Part shown: piece by piece, positions 1-5,323 of the stretch
Numbering within the stretch: the stretch's first letter is position 1
Layout of the letters: the number at the start of each line of letters is the position of its first letter
Source: Candidatus Nitrosopumilus sp.
Lineage (GTDB): Archaea; Thermoproteota; Nitrososphaeria; Nitrososphaerales; Nitrosopumilaceae
Reading direction: 5' to 3'
Length of the DNA: 6,643 nt
Assembly: GCA_029880665.1 (NCBI GenBank)
Contig: JAOUNZ010000056.1
Span: 1 to 6,643, forward strand
Notes under the pieces: model-generated
Seen by the model: the letters and a program-made list of their open reading frames with translations, nothing else
Told to the model about the DNA's origin: nothing
The model's database searches: none
Translations under genes and position numbers: made by a program

Positions 1-8
1 ACAATATC

Positions 9-45
9 TGGACATTGTTGGACATTTCTTGGACAAGTTTGGACA
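9..45. repeat. Four TGGACA direct repeats at helical spacing
   Basis: The hexamer TGGACA occurs at 9-14, 19-24, 30-35 and 40-45, so successive copies begin 10, 11 and 10 bases apart, close to one DNA helical turn. Three of the four copies are preceded by T (TTGGACA). The spacers differ, so this is an array of sites rather than a simple tandem duplication. Such phasing places every copy on the same face of the helix, as expected for cooperative protein binding. The array lies at the window edge and may continue to the left. Short reading frames run through it, so a coding origin cannot be excluded. No binding protein is identified. Confidence 0.55.
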
Positions 46-226
46 AAACATTCTATCACATAACAATTATCTCAGGAAATCTCACCGAATGACTGAATAA
101 TAAAAATATTTTTTATAGCATTTTGTTCTGGCATCTGTTTTGATTACTCTATATGCAACTATTGTCCGATTTTTTTCCAGTGTATTTGACATCTAAAACA
201 CATATTCGTTTATTTGAGATGTATAA

Positions 227-457
227 TTTGATACAAAATTCCTGACACTGCCTATATTTACACGTGGGTCTGATAAAATAACCCTTAACTATATCCCCCA
301 ACACATTGTGCTCCCAGCGAAATTTGAACCAAAAGTATCAATAAGTAAACTTTTTCAAGATGTATCTACATTTAGAAAACATAGAAAAAATAATGATGGT
401 TACCAGACAACAAAATGCAAAGATTGGGCAAAAAACTTCACGGTCCATTCCTTGTAG
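227..457 (+). pseudogene. Possible ORF remnant (76 open codons, GTG at 308)
   Basis: One plus-strand frame is open from just after a TAA at 224-226 to a TAG at 455-457. The only plausible start is a GTG at 308, which would give 49 residues. The predicted peptide has a protein-like composition, with a basic middle section containing FRKHRKNNDGYQTTKCKDWA. Beyond the TAG the same frame stays open for another 21 codons to the next stop at 521-523. A different frame at 415-480 encodes a short peptide ending VGHGHHPI, so frames are mixed here. This could be a decayed gene, but chance is a serious alternative in AT-rich DNA. I do not recognise the family. Confidence 0.2.
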
Positions 458-563
458 GTCACGGACACCATCCGATTTGAATTTTTAAGTAACATAATAC
501 CAGAATCAGAAAAAAATTGGTAGGAGTTTGAAAGCACTCCAATAAGCTTTCTGCGTTATTATT

Positions 564-668
564 CTAGGATTCGATAGTGATCAGTGTGTGACCTGGTCGG
601 GTCCGCCTATAGTCCTTAAACAGTTCCACCATCCAGCAGGCTATTCCAAGATGAAAATCTAGAATCAT
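564..668 (-). CDS. Possible 34-residue small ORF in a GC-richer patch
   Basis: A minus-strand ATG at 666-668 opens 34 codons ending in TAG at 564-566. The peptide contains IACWMVELFKDYRRTRPGH, which looks like real protein rather than translated AT-rich spacer. The segment is noticeably richer in G and C than the flanks. A TATTTTAAAA element in the adjacent tandem repeat lies about 35 bp upstream and could act as a TATA box with a short leader. It may be a small gene, the remnant of a larger one, or an RNA gene whose translation is incidental. No family is recognised and no neighbouring gene explains it. Confidence 0.22.
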   Translation of the reverse strand: MILDFHLGIACWMVELFKDYRRTRPGHTLITIES

Positions 669-699
669 CAGCGTTTTAGACTAGTCAGGATGACGTATG

Positions 700-771
700 T
701 TTTAAAATATCATAGTTTTAAAATATCATAGTTTTAAAATATCATAGTTTTAAAATATCATAATTTTAAAA
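700..771. repeat. 16-bp tandem repeat, four copies plus a partial
   Basis: The unit TTTTAAAATATCATAG is repeated at 700-715, 716-731, 732-747 and 748-763 (last base A instead of G), followed by a partial copy TTTTAAAA at 764-771. Each unit begins with the palindrome TTTTAAAA. The array abuts the 3' end of the minus-strand gene at 776-1186. Near-perfect copies suggest recent expansion by slippage. It could act in transcription termination for that gene, or supply TATA-like elements for minus-strand transcription toward 668. Neither role is shown by sequence alone. Confidence 0.9.
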
Positions 772-775
772 AAGA
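766..775 (-). terminator. U-run terminator candidate after the 776-1186 gene
   Basis: Reading the minus strand past the TAG stop, the transcript carries TCTTTTTTAAAA within a few bases. Archaeal RNA polymerase commonly terminates at oligo-T stretches without a stable hairpin. The T run continues into the AT-rich tandem repeat, giving further chances for termination. Confidence 0.4.
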
Positions 776-1186
776 CTAATAGCCTTCTTCACCAGGGAAG
801 AGAAGACACCAATAGTATGCATTAGTCTTTGCAGATCTTTTTTGTCCTACTTTGCAGGGTCCAAACACATTCCCTGCAGCCAATGCTGACTGATAATTTG
901 GAACTCTTTGAATCTGCTTGACTATTGCAGGCGTTACAAAAAAGGAACGTACATGTTGATTGTTCACGTCAAATGTCTCCACAGTGTCTATAACATTATA
1001 GTCTGTCATTCCGTCTTCTCCAATTGCATCCTTTGGGGTATATGGTGACGGCTTACCCCTGTTAGTTCGAAAATCCTTTATGTTAATGACTTTACCTGAA
1101 ATCTTTCCGATTCCTATGGCTTTGGTTTGTTCCTGTGGTTTGTTGTAATCACCCAAGTTGATTTGAGTTTGTGTTGTTTCATTCAT
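776..1186 (-). CDS. Hypothetical protein of unknown function (136 aa)
   Basis: A complete minus-strand ORF with an ATG start and TAG stop encodes 136 residues. I do not recognise the family. The first 20 or so residues are polar and rich in Gln, Asn and Thr. The core, about 24-95, alternates Gly-rich turns and short hydrophobic strands (GIGKISGKVINIKDF), followed by a possible helix around 84-105. The C-terminal part contains one of two cysteines (C111), a basic patch (KVGQKRSAK, 112-120) and an aromatic strand YYWCLLF (124-130) with the other cysteine. No signal peptide or membrane segment is visible, so it is probably cytoplasmic. The strand-rich basic character would suit a small beta-barrel such as an OB fold, but that is speculation. 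A weak TATA-like AATTTAGAAT lies at about 1213-1222 on the minus strand. It stands alone and is divergent from the CBS-domain gene. Confidence 0.75.
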   Translation of the reverse strand: MNETTQTQINLGDYNKPQEQTKAIGIGKISGKVINIKDFRTNRGKPSPYTPKDAIGEDGMTDYNVIDTVETFDVNNQHVRSFFVTPAIVKQIQRVPNYQSALAAGNVFGPCKVGQKRSAKTNAYYWCLLFPGEEGY

Positions 1187-1496
1187 TTGTGATTCTACTT
1201 ACAGGGTAAAGAAATTCTAAATTAGTTGTTTCTTTCGTTAATTGATGACGTCAAGTCAATAACAATTCTACATGTTATCGAATTTTTGGAACAATTTGCT
1301 TTGCTAATGCGATCATGGTTCAGTTTTAGTCATAAAAATCAAAATTAGCATTCACATAATCATAAAACATGATTCTTTATCTTACTAACAAAACATGCCA
1401 ATCGTCAATTTTGAATTGATTTCTAGAACGGTGCTTTGATTTTCAGTCGTGGAAATTGCCTCGTATTTTTTATTACTGAAGAGAATAAACGAAATC
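1187..1496. promoter_or_regulatory. Divergent intergenic region
   Basis: These 310 bases separate a minus-strand gene from the plus-strand CBS-domain gene and must hold both promoters. The 8-bp palindrome TGACGTCA occurs at 1246-1253 inside a run of TTGA/TCAA half-sites (1242-1260), which could be an operator. A small inverted repeat AATCAT/ATGATT with a 5-base loop lies at 1358-1374. I see no further gene. The GTG at 1449 in frame with the downstream gene is probably not its start. Confidence 0.45.
1466..1475 (+). promoter_or_regulatory. TATA box for the CBS-domain gene
   Basis: TTTTTTATTA is centred about 26 bases before the ATG at 1497. That is the archaeal TATA-to-start-site distance and implies a leaderless or nearly leaderless mRNA. 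It favours the ATG at 1497 over the GTG at 1449, which lies upstream of this box. Confidence 0.5.
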
Positions 1497-2345
1497 ATGA
1501 AAATTGCCAAAGATTACCTAAACACTCCACGAACTATCAAATCTAATTCAAATCTGGCTGATGTTTTAAAGAAAATTATTGATGAGAGAAAAAGCCGTCT
1601 TTTAATAACAGATAATGGAAAAATCACAGGACTTGTAACTGAAAAGGATTTAGGATTTTTTTTACTCACAGATAACAGTGAACGAAAACTAGACGAAGTT
1701 CCCTTATCTGAAATAGCAGTAAAAATAATTTCTGTTGATGAGAAAACAGGACTTGATGAATGCGCCAACATAATGTTGAAAAACGGAATAGGCTCATTGG
1801 CGATTACGTCAAATAATGACATTGTGGGCATATTGACAAAAACCGATCTTGTAAGATATTTCACTAAAACCCATTCTGGAGAAAAAATTGTAGGCGAATA
1901 CATGTCTCCATACTATGCTTGGCAATATTCTGACACCCCTCTGTATGAAGTAGTGTTAAAAATGATCAATGAAAAAATTTCACGGGTGATAATACGAAAT
2001 CATGACGAAGTCCCAGTTGGAATCGTAACGTTTAGAGATTTGTTCAAACTTGCACTTACATTAGGTGAACAAGAGGACGTATTAGACAATACAGATCCTG
2101 TAATCTCGGTAATTTTTCCAAGAAAGGGATTCATATCGAATTCAGGTTTTGGTGGAAGTACTAAGATTGATGAGATAATGAATACAGACATTATTTCAGT
2201 GGATTATGATGATGATTTAGCAAAAACAGGCAAATTATTGTTGGAGAAAAATATCAACGGAGCAGGTGTTTTATCTGGACATGGAAACATCATCGGAATC
2301 ATCAGTAAAACAGATATTGTCAGAGCTCTGGCTTTTCTAAAATAA
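1497..2345 (+). CDS. Four-CBS-domain protein
   Basis: The 282-residue product consists almost entirely of four CBS domains, arranged as two tandem (Bateman) pairs, at about residues 1-58, 69-124, 131-188 and 223-282. Each shows the typical pattern of hydrophobic strand, Gly-Ile/Leu-Val/Ile and Thr-x-x-Asp, as in GLVTEKDL, GILTKTDL, GIVTFRDL and GIISKTDI. The last Thr/Ser-Asp positions commonly contact adenosine ligands in this family. There is no attached enzyme, transporter or DNA-binding domain, so it is probably a cytoplasmic nucleotide-sensing regulator. Its ligand (AMP, ATP, S-adenosylmethionine or other) and partner cannot be read from sequence. I prefer the ATG at 1497 because the protein then begins directly at the first CBS domain and a TATA box sits 26 bases upstream. 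A GTG at 1449 would add 16 residues. A DUF6659-like gene follows on the same strand with its own promoter. Confidence 0.92.
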   Translation: MKIAKDYLNTPRTIKSNSNLADVLKKIIDERKSRLLITDNGKITGLVTEKDLGFFLLTDNSERKLDEVPLSEIAVKIISVDEKTGLDECANIMLKNGIGSLAITSNNDIVGILTKTDLVRYFTKTHSGEKIVGEYMSPYYAWQYSDTPLYEVVLKMINEKISRVIIRNHDEVPVGIVTFRDLFKLALTLGEQEDVLDNTDPVISVIFPRKGFISNSGFGGSTKIDEIMNTDIISVDYDDDLAKTGKLLLEKNINGAGVLSGHGNIIGIISKTDIVRALAFLK

Positions 2346-2373
2346 CCCTATCTGCTTTTTCCAGTCAAACATA

Positions 2374-2382
2374 ATATTTAAA
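2374..2382 (+). promoter_or_regulatory. TATA box for the DUF6659-like gene
   Basis: TATTTAAAA, centred near 2378, is a strong archaeal TATA match and predicts transcription starting near 2404. That is downstream of the GTG at 2395, so this GTG is unlikely to be the translation start. Confidence 0.5.
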
Positions 2383-2466
2383 ACAAGATTTCAAGTGTGT
2401 CTAACTTGTCTGCTAAAAATCATAGATATCCAAAACTCTAATAATTCCACATTTAATACAGAATTA

Positions 2467-2829
2467 TTGGATTATGAAAAATTTTGTTCGCAAATTTTAG
2501 AGGCAGAACCTAAGATCAGATTTGCCACGGTCTATGATGAATGGGCAGCTCATGTGGGCGGGGGCATGAGAAAAGGTTTAAAAAATTTACTTTCAGAGCA
2601 TGCAGAAAATGAGTTAGTCAATCTTTCTGTTCTAGATTGGAAGGCACGAAAGGACATGTCAAAATGGCTTGGTAAAACCATCTATACTTTGGCTGAATAT
2701 GACAAGGTAAAGCGATTTTCATTTTATTTGGGAGATGAGCATTTACTTCTCATTAGTGCTGAAAGAGATTGCAACACCAACGATGTGGTTGATAAAGTGA
2801 TTCGAATTTATTATGAAAATCAAGACTAA
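2467..2829 (+). CDS. DUF6659-like thaumarchaeal protein
   Basis: This 120-residue soluble protein resembles a family of small thaumarchaeal proteins that I recall as DUF6659; its function is unknown. Characteristic stretches are KIRFATVYDEWAAHVGGGMR (about residues 16-35), a central DWKARKDMSKWLGK (57-70) and the near C-terminal KRFSFYLGDEHLLLISAERD (82-101), a likely beta hairpin. There is no signal peptide or membrane segment. The frame is open from a GTG at 2395, which would give 144 residues. I chose the TTG at 2467 because remembered relatives begin at or close to the DYEKFC sequence, and because the TATA box at 2374-2382 predicts a transcript starting after the GTG. The start is uncertain. 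The gene is convergent with the Hsp20 gene, with only 11 bases between the stops. Confidence 0.8.
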   Translation: MDYEKFCSQILEAEPKIRFATVYDEWAAHVGGGMRKGLKNLLSEHAENELVNLSVLDWKARKDMSKWLGKTIYTLAEYDKVKRFSFYLGDEHLLLISAERDCNTNDVVDKVIRIYYENQD

Positions 2830-2850
2830 TCAATTGACTTTCAGTTGATT
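2828..2850. terminator. Hairpin between convergent stops, possibly bidirectional
   Basis: AATCAATTG (2828-2836) pairs with CAGTTGATT (2842-2850) around a 5-base loop. The result is a 9-bp stem with one G-U wobble when transcribed rightward. It overlaps the stop codons of both convergent genes and is followed on the plus strand by TTGATTG-type T-rich sequence. It could end transcription from both sides or protect both 3' ends. The AT-rich stem is weak, so the function is tentative. Confidence 0.4.
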
Positions 2851-3224
2851 TTGATTGATGTTCCATCGATCTTTTTTGGAATTTTAATTTCCAATCTTCC
2901 TTTTTCAAACTTGGACGTAATTTTTTTACCAACTATTTCCCCAGGCAATGACACAGATTTTTTAAAATACTCAAATTTTGTAATTTTGCCTAGTTTTTCT
3001 TCAGAATATTTTTCTTTTAGCTTTGCTTCTACGGCAATAGTATTTTGATTAAAAGTGACATTGATGTTTTTTTTACCAACCATTGGAAGATCAAATTCTA
3101 CCAGCCAGTAATTGTCATACTCCCTTAGACATGAAAGTGGTGAAAGAATTCTTTGCTCAATATCGTCTAACAATGGCGTGATGATTGGAAGGGTCATTTT
3201 AAATTCGAATTCGTTGTTTCTCAT
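2841..3224 (-). CDS. Hsp20/alpha-crystallin small heat-shock protein
   Basis: The 127-residue product has the layout of a small heat-shock protein, an ATP-independent holdase that binds unfolding proteins in the cytoplasm. A short N-terminal region (1-36) precedes the alpha-crystallin domain (about 38-118). That domain begins with YWLVEFDLPMV, continues through the NINVTFNQNTIAVEAK strands, and ends with the family hallmark GRLEIKIPKK. The tail contains Ile-Lys-Ile at about 124-126, matching the IXI motif used in oligomer assembly. I chose the ATG at 3222-3224 because AGGTGAT, an excellent match to the archaeal Shine-Dalgarno, lies just upstream. The frame is also open from a GTG at 3231-3233 that overlaps the upstream stop. 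The Shine-Dalgarno lies over the end of the PAC2 gene, so the two are probably co-transcribed and translationally coupled. Confidence 0.9.
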   Translation of the reverse strand: MRNNEFEFKMTLPIITPLLDDIEQRILSPLSCLREYDNYWLVEFDLPMVGKKNINVTFNQNTIAVEAKLKEKYSEEKLGKITKFEYFKKSVSLPGEIVGKKITSKFEKGRLEIKIPKKIDGTSIKIN

Positions 3225-3228
3225 AATT

Positions 3229-3235
3229 ATCACCT
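3229..3235 (-). promoter_or_regulatory. Shine-Dalgarno deciding the Hsp20 start
   Basis: On the minus strand AGGTGAT lies 4 bases before the ATG at 3222-3224. It matches the complement of the archaeal 16S rRNA 3' end and overlaps the TGA stop of the PAC2 gene, a classic coupling arrangement. It supports the ATG over the overlapping GTG. Confidence 0.65.
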
Positions 3236-3952
3236 GTAAATTTGAGGGGTCCTCGCACCTTTTTCTTGATTGTGCTGTAGTGTTCTGATTGTTTCATCCA
3301 TCAAATTCCTATATTGTATCCTAAGCTTGTCCATTCTGTCTTGAATATCTTGTGTGTCTATTGGTACATCCAAAATTTTTGCAAGTGTTTCTATTGCAAT
3401 AATTGACGCTTCTGGATCTGGAAAGAATGGGTGACACTCTGCATACAGTATTAATGCTGGGATCTTTGATTTTCTGAAAACAGAGATTATGGCAGCATCT
3501 ACTCCAAAAATACTCCCTTCTAAAAATTTTGGAATTTCATTGTTATATAGAATGTTCTCCAATACTTGATCAGTTACAAGGCCATATATTTTCGGAGTCT
3601 CTTTTGATGGATTCACGGCACCCATTCCACTTACAATGATTATTTTTTTGATTCCGTTTTTTTGGCAAAACTCATGGGATGCATAAGCAAATCCTTCTGC
3701 CAGATATTGATTAAACGGCACCTCCGATATGACAATGAAGATATTTTTCTTATTGTAAACTCTAATTGGTCCAAGAATCTCCCCTCCTTCTACAAACAAA
3801 GTTGCCGGAATATCTGCGACCTCAATCTCCCCAACTGATTTCATTTTCAGATGATGAATAAGATAAGATATTGAAAAAGTGCCTACAAGCCCATTGCTTG
3901 GGAAACCTATAAGCAACGTATTTTCTTGAGTGTCAGGTTTTGCAATCTTCAT
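3230..3952 (-). CDS. PAC2-family proteasome assembly chaperone
   Basis: This 240-residue protein belongs to the PAC2 family, archaeal relatives (PbaA/PbaB type) of eukaryotic proteasome-assembly chaperones that bind 20S alpha subunits. Visible hallmarks are GFPSNGLVG (residues 16-24), the strand IFIVISEVPF (71-80), IIIVSGMGAV (104-113) followed by TPKIYG, and CHPFFPDPEAS (173-183). Residues about 203-230 form a charged helix that could make a coiled coil. The protein ends in Ile-Tyr-Arg, matching the hydrophobic-Tyr-X (HbYX) motif by which proteasome chaperones and activators dock into alpha-ring pockets. The start is ATG at 3950-3952, with a TATA box 27 bases upstream, so the mRNA is probably leaderless. 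Hsp20 follows directly on the same strand. Which 20S intermediate it binds cannot be read from sequence. Confidence 0.93.
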   Translation of the reverse strand: MKIAKPDTQENTLLIGFPSNGLVGTFSISYLIHHLKMKSVGEIEVADIPATLFVEGGEILGPIRVYNKKNIFIVISEVPFNQYLAEGFAYASHEFCQKNGIKKIIIVSGMGAVNPSKETPKIYGLVTDQVLENILYNNEIPKFLEGSIFGVDAAIISVFRKSKIPALILYAECHPFFPDPEASIIAIETLAKILDVPIDTQDIQDRMDKLRIQYRNLMDETIRTLQHNQEKGARTPQIYR

Positions 3953-3974
3953 CCTCTTTCCTTAAGATATGCTG

Positions 3975-3983
3975 TTAATAAAA
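3975..3983 (-). promoter_or_regulatory. TATA box for the PAC2-Hsp20 operon
   Basis: TTTTATTAA on the minus strand is centred 27 bases before the ATG at 3952, as expected for a leaderless archaeal transcript. No other promoter is evident for the downstream Hsp20 gene, so this one probably drives both. Confidence 0.5.
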
Positions 3984-4053
3984 GAAAAGCCTCTATTCTC
4001 AAAAATGAGATCTAAAACAATACGCTTAATTCTGTAATCATTAGACAATCATC

Positions 4054-4473
4054 ATGATAAATCCAGAATTGATGAAACTGCTTGAAACAAACGATATTTT
4101 AGATATTCTTAGAGAATCTGTTGTATATCAATTACAAAAAATTCACAATGTTGAAAAAACAAATGAGGGACGTGATTGGTATCAAGAGCTGCCTGCAATT
4201 GTAAGGGCAAAATTTGATGGATACAAGTGCGACTATGAGAATCTTTCAAGGATTCTCAATTTGGAACATGATCAAATGAAGGCTGAAATGAACAAGGGAT
4301 ACTATTATTGGAGACTGGTACGTTCAGCATGTAATACATATCAAAATGATCTGGTAGAATACGATCAACAACTAAACCAGGAATTTAATCTGCAAGAGAC
4401 AGAGGCAATTTCAGACAACACTGCACTTCACGAATGCATTGGCATTTTAGATCAACATGCAATTGACAAGTAG
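4054..4473 (+). CDS. Hypothetical helical protein (139 aa)
   Basis: A complete ATG-to-TAG frame encodes 139 residues that I do not recognise. The protein is acidic, appears almost wholly helical and has no membrane segment or signal peptide, so it is likely cytoplasmic. Noticeable features are an aromatic-rich section around GYYYWRLVRSACNTY (82-96), a polar stretch DQQLNQEFNLQETE (104-117), and scattered cysteines at C59, C93 and C128 that do not form a metal-binding pair. It starts about 100 bases from the divergent PAC2 gene, with a weak TATA-like CTTAATT about 26 bases before the ATG, suggesting a leaderless mRNA. It may be a lineage-specific thaumarchaeal protein. Nothing in the context gives it a role. 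Confidence 0.8.
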   Translation: MINPELMKLLETNDILDILRESVVYQLQKIHNVEKTNEGRDWYQELPAIVRAKFDGYKCDYENLSRILNLEHDQMKAEMNKGYYYWRLVRSACNTYQNDLVEYDQQLNQEFNLQETEAISDNTALHECIGILDQHAIDK

Positions 4474-4484
4474 AACTATTTCAG

Positions 4485-4517
4485 ATGAATTTCATACCAT
4501 TAATGGGTTTAATTCAT
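4485..4517. promoter_or_regulatory. 33-bp imperfect palindrome upstream of the SHOCT gene
   Basis: Outer arms ATGAATT (4485-4491) and AATTCAT (4511-4517) enclose a perfect inner palindrome CCATTAATGG (4497-4506), and both share nearly the same centre. It ends 10 bases before the TATA box of the next gene, where a regulator or TFB-contact site would sit. It also follows the stop of the upstream gene by 11 bases, so a terminator or mRNA-end structure is the main alternative. Confidence 0.4.
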
Positions 4518-4526
4518 TGTTGAATC

Positions 4527-4533
4527 TTTTTAT
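4527..4533 (+). promoter_or_regulatory. TATA box for the SHOCT-like gene
   Basis: TTTTTAT is centred 26 bases before the GTG at 4556. This supports a leaderless transcript beginning at that GTG and confirms it as the likely start. Confidence 0.55.
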
Positions 4534-4555
4534 GAGATCATATTGAATAAAACGT

Positions 4556-5080
4556 GTGGAAATAAGATCAGAGAAATCAATTAAAGAGTATCTGAAAGCC
4601 CTTCCTGATGACACCATAATCAAGTACTATCTTGATGTAGAGTACAGTCCATTTCCTGTTTTAATTATTGAAGAATATACGAGACGATTCAAGCGTAAAA
4701 CAAAAGATGAGATCATCAAAGATCTAAAGATCCAAGCACGTTTTGCACAAAAGAAAACCCATGAATTAAGCAAGATGGCAAAAAAGCACAAGATTTTAGA
4801 TGATATTACTAGAGAAAAGTCTGAAAAAGTAATTCAACATGCAAAAAAAAGAGGGTATCATTTTAGTGAAGCAATCTCTAAAAAAGGCTTCAGCATAGGT
4901 TCAAAATTAAGAAAGAAAACTAAATCAGGAATAAGAATTGGCATCAATGCTGGGAAGAATCTTAATTCTTCACAAAAAGAATTGGATTTGATAAAGAAAC
5001 TCGGAGACTTGCAAAAAGCTGGAATTATAACAAATAAAGAGTTTCAAGAAAAAAAGAAAAAAATACTTGCCAAAATTTAG
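4556..5080 (+). CDS. Lysine-rich protein with C-terminal SHOCT-like module
   Basis: The 174-residue product begins at a GTG supported by a TATA box 26 bases upstream. The N-terminal part (about 8-45) contains LPDDTIIKYY and FPVLIIEEYTRRF, a helical segment that I cannot assign. The middle (about 46-125) is strongly basic and helical, rich in lysine, with possible coiled coil and nucleic-acid or membrane-surface affinity. A short Gly-rich stretch follows. The last 30 residues (about 143-172), containing LIKKLGDLQKAGIITNKEF, match the SHOCT pattern. SHOCT is a short C-terminal helical module found on many bacterial and archaeal proteins and thought to mediate oligomerisation. No membrane segment or enzyme motif is seen. 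Cellular role is unknown. The membrane-protein ORF pair at 5115-5527 follows on the same strand after 34 bases. Confidence 0.85.
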   Translation: MEIRSEKSIKEYLKALPDDTIIKYYLDVEYSPFPVLIIEEYTRRFKRKTKDEIIKDLKIQARFAQKKTHELSKMAKKHKILDDITREKSEKVIQHAKKRGYHFSEAISKKGFSIGSKLRKKTKSGIRIGINAGKNLNSSQKELDLIKKLGDLQKAGIITNKEFQEKKKKILAKI

Positions 5081-5087
5081 AATGTCG

Positions 5088-5095
5088 TATAAATT
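5088..5095 (+). promoter_or_regulatory. TATA box candidate for the DUF5654-like gene
   Basis: TATAAATT, just after the preceding stop, predicts transcription near 5118, close to the ATG at 5115. A second candidate, TTTTAATAT at 5122-5130, would instead predict a start near 5152 and translation from the TTG at 5160. Sequence alone does not decide between them. Confidence 0.4.
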
Positions 5096-5114
5096 CGCGG
5101 CACATTGCCTTTAG

Positions 5115-5318
5115 ATGTATCTTTTAATATTCCAGACAAGAAAGATTCTTAGAAATATCTTGGCGGATAATGAACAGCCTAATTCAATCAAACAGGAAAT
5201 TCTAGATAAGATTGCAGCATTGATTGCTGCTGCATTTGGTCTAGTCGCTGCGCTTGCATGGAATGATGCGATTAAATTATTGTTTAAGGAACTTTTTGGG
5301 ACTCAAGAACAGGTATAG
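5115..5318 (+). CDS. DUF5654-like membrane protein, N-terminal half
   Basis: The 67-residue frame carries IKQEILDKIAALIAAAFGLV (25-44) followed by AALAWNDAIKLLFKELFG (45-62). I recognise this as the first half of archaeal DUF5654-type proteins: an amphipathic lead, a transmembrane helix of about 33-50, and an AWND-type exit. Family members normally have a second helix in the same chain, which is missing here because the frame ends at TAG 5316-5318. The missing helix occurs immediately downstream in the -1 frame (next entry). Reading GAA-ACA-GGT instead of GAA-CAG-GTA near 5306-5312 would join them. The ATG at 5115 is shown as start. A TTG at 5160, starting at LADNEQ, fits the conserved part better and is a serious alternative. 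Confidence 0.7.
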   Translation: MYLLIFQTRKILRNILADNEQPNSIKQEILDKIAALIAAAFGLVAALAWNDAIKLLFKELFGTQEQV

Positions 5319-5323
5319 GTCTA

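Larger units (their letters stand above)
46..699. other. Gene-poor stretch without a confident gene
   Basis: About 650 bases contain no ORF of normal length, and I recognise no tRNA, rRNA or mobile-element ends. Two weak ORF candidates are listed separately. Short inverted arms ACATCT/AGATGT (189-194 and 217-222) and CAGTGT/ACACTG (178-183 and 245-250) are present but have different centres. The part at about 580-650 is clearly richer in G and C than its surroundings, which could mark a remnant gene or a structured RNA. The stretch may be decayed coding sequence, but I could not assign it to a family. Confidence 0.5.

Noticed and set aside
300..340. tRNA-like T-loop GGTTCAAAT on the minus strand
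   Set aside because: The flanking bases do not form the T stem or acceptor stem, and no cloverleaf can be built.
560..680. C/D-box guide RNA (TGATGA near 666-671 and CTGA near 581-584, minus strand)
   Set aside because: The boxes are about 85 bases apart with no convincing internal boxes, longer than typical archaeal guides; short motifs like these are common by chance.
700..771. CRISPR array
   Set aside because: The 16-bp units are directly abutting with no spacers, so this is a simple tandem repeat.
1449..1496. Upstream GTG start for the CBS-domain protein
   Set aside because: The TATA box at 1466-1475 lies downstream of it, and the extra 16 residues precede the natural start of the first CBS domain.
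1514..1903. Minus-strand ORF of 129 codons
   Set aside because: It lies wholly within the four-CBS-domain gene, whose translation shows clear domain motifs; the antisense product has no recognisable features.
2000..2191. Minus-strand ORF of 63 codons
   Set aside because: It is a shadow inside the same CBS-domain gene.
2845..3048. Plus-strand ORF of 67 codons
   Set aside because: It is antisense to the Hsp20 gene, which has the alpha-crystallin signature and a Shine-Dalgarno.
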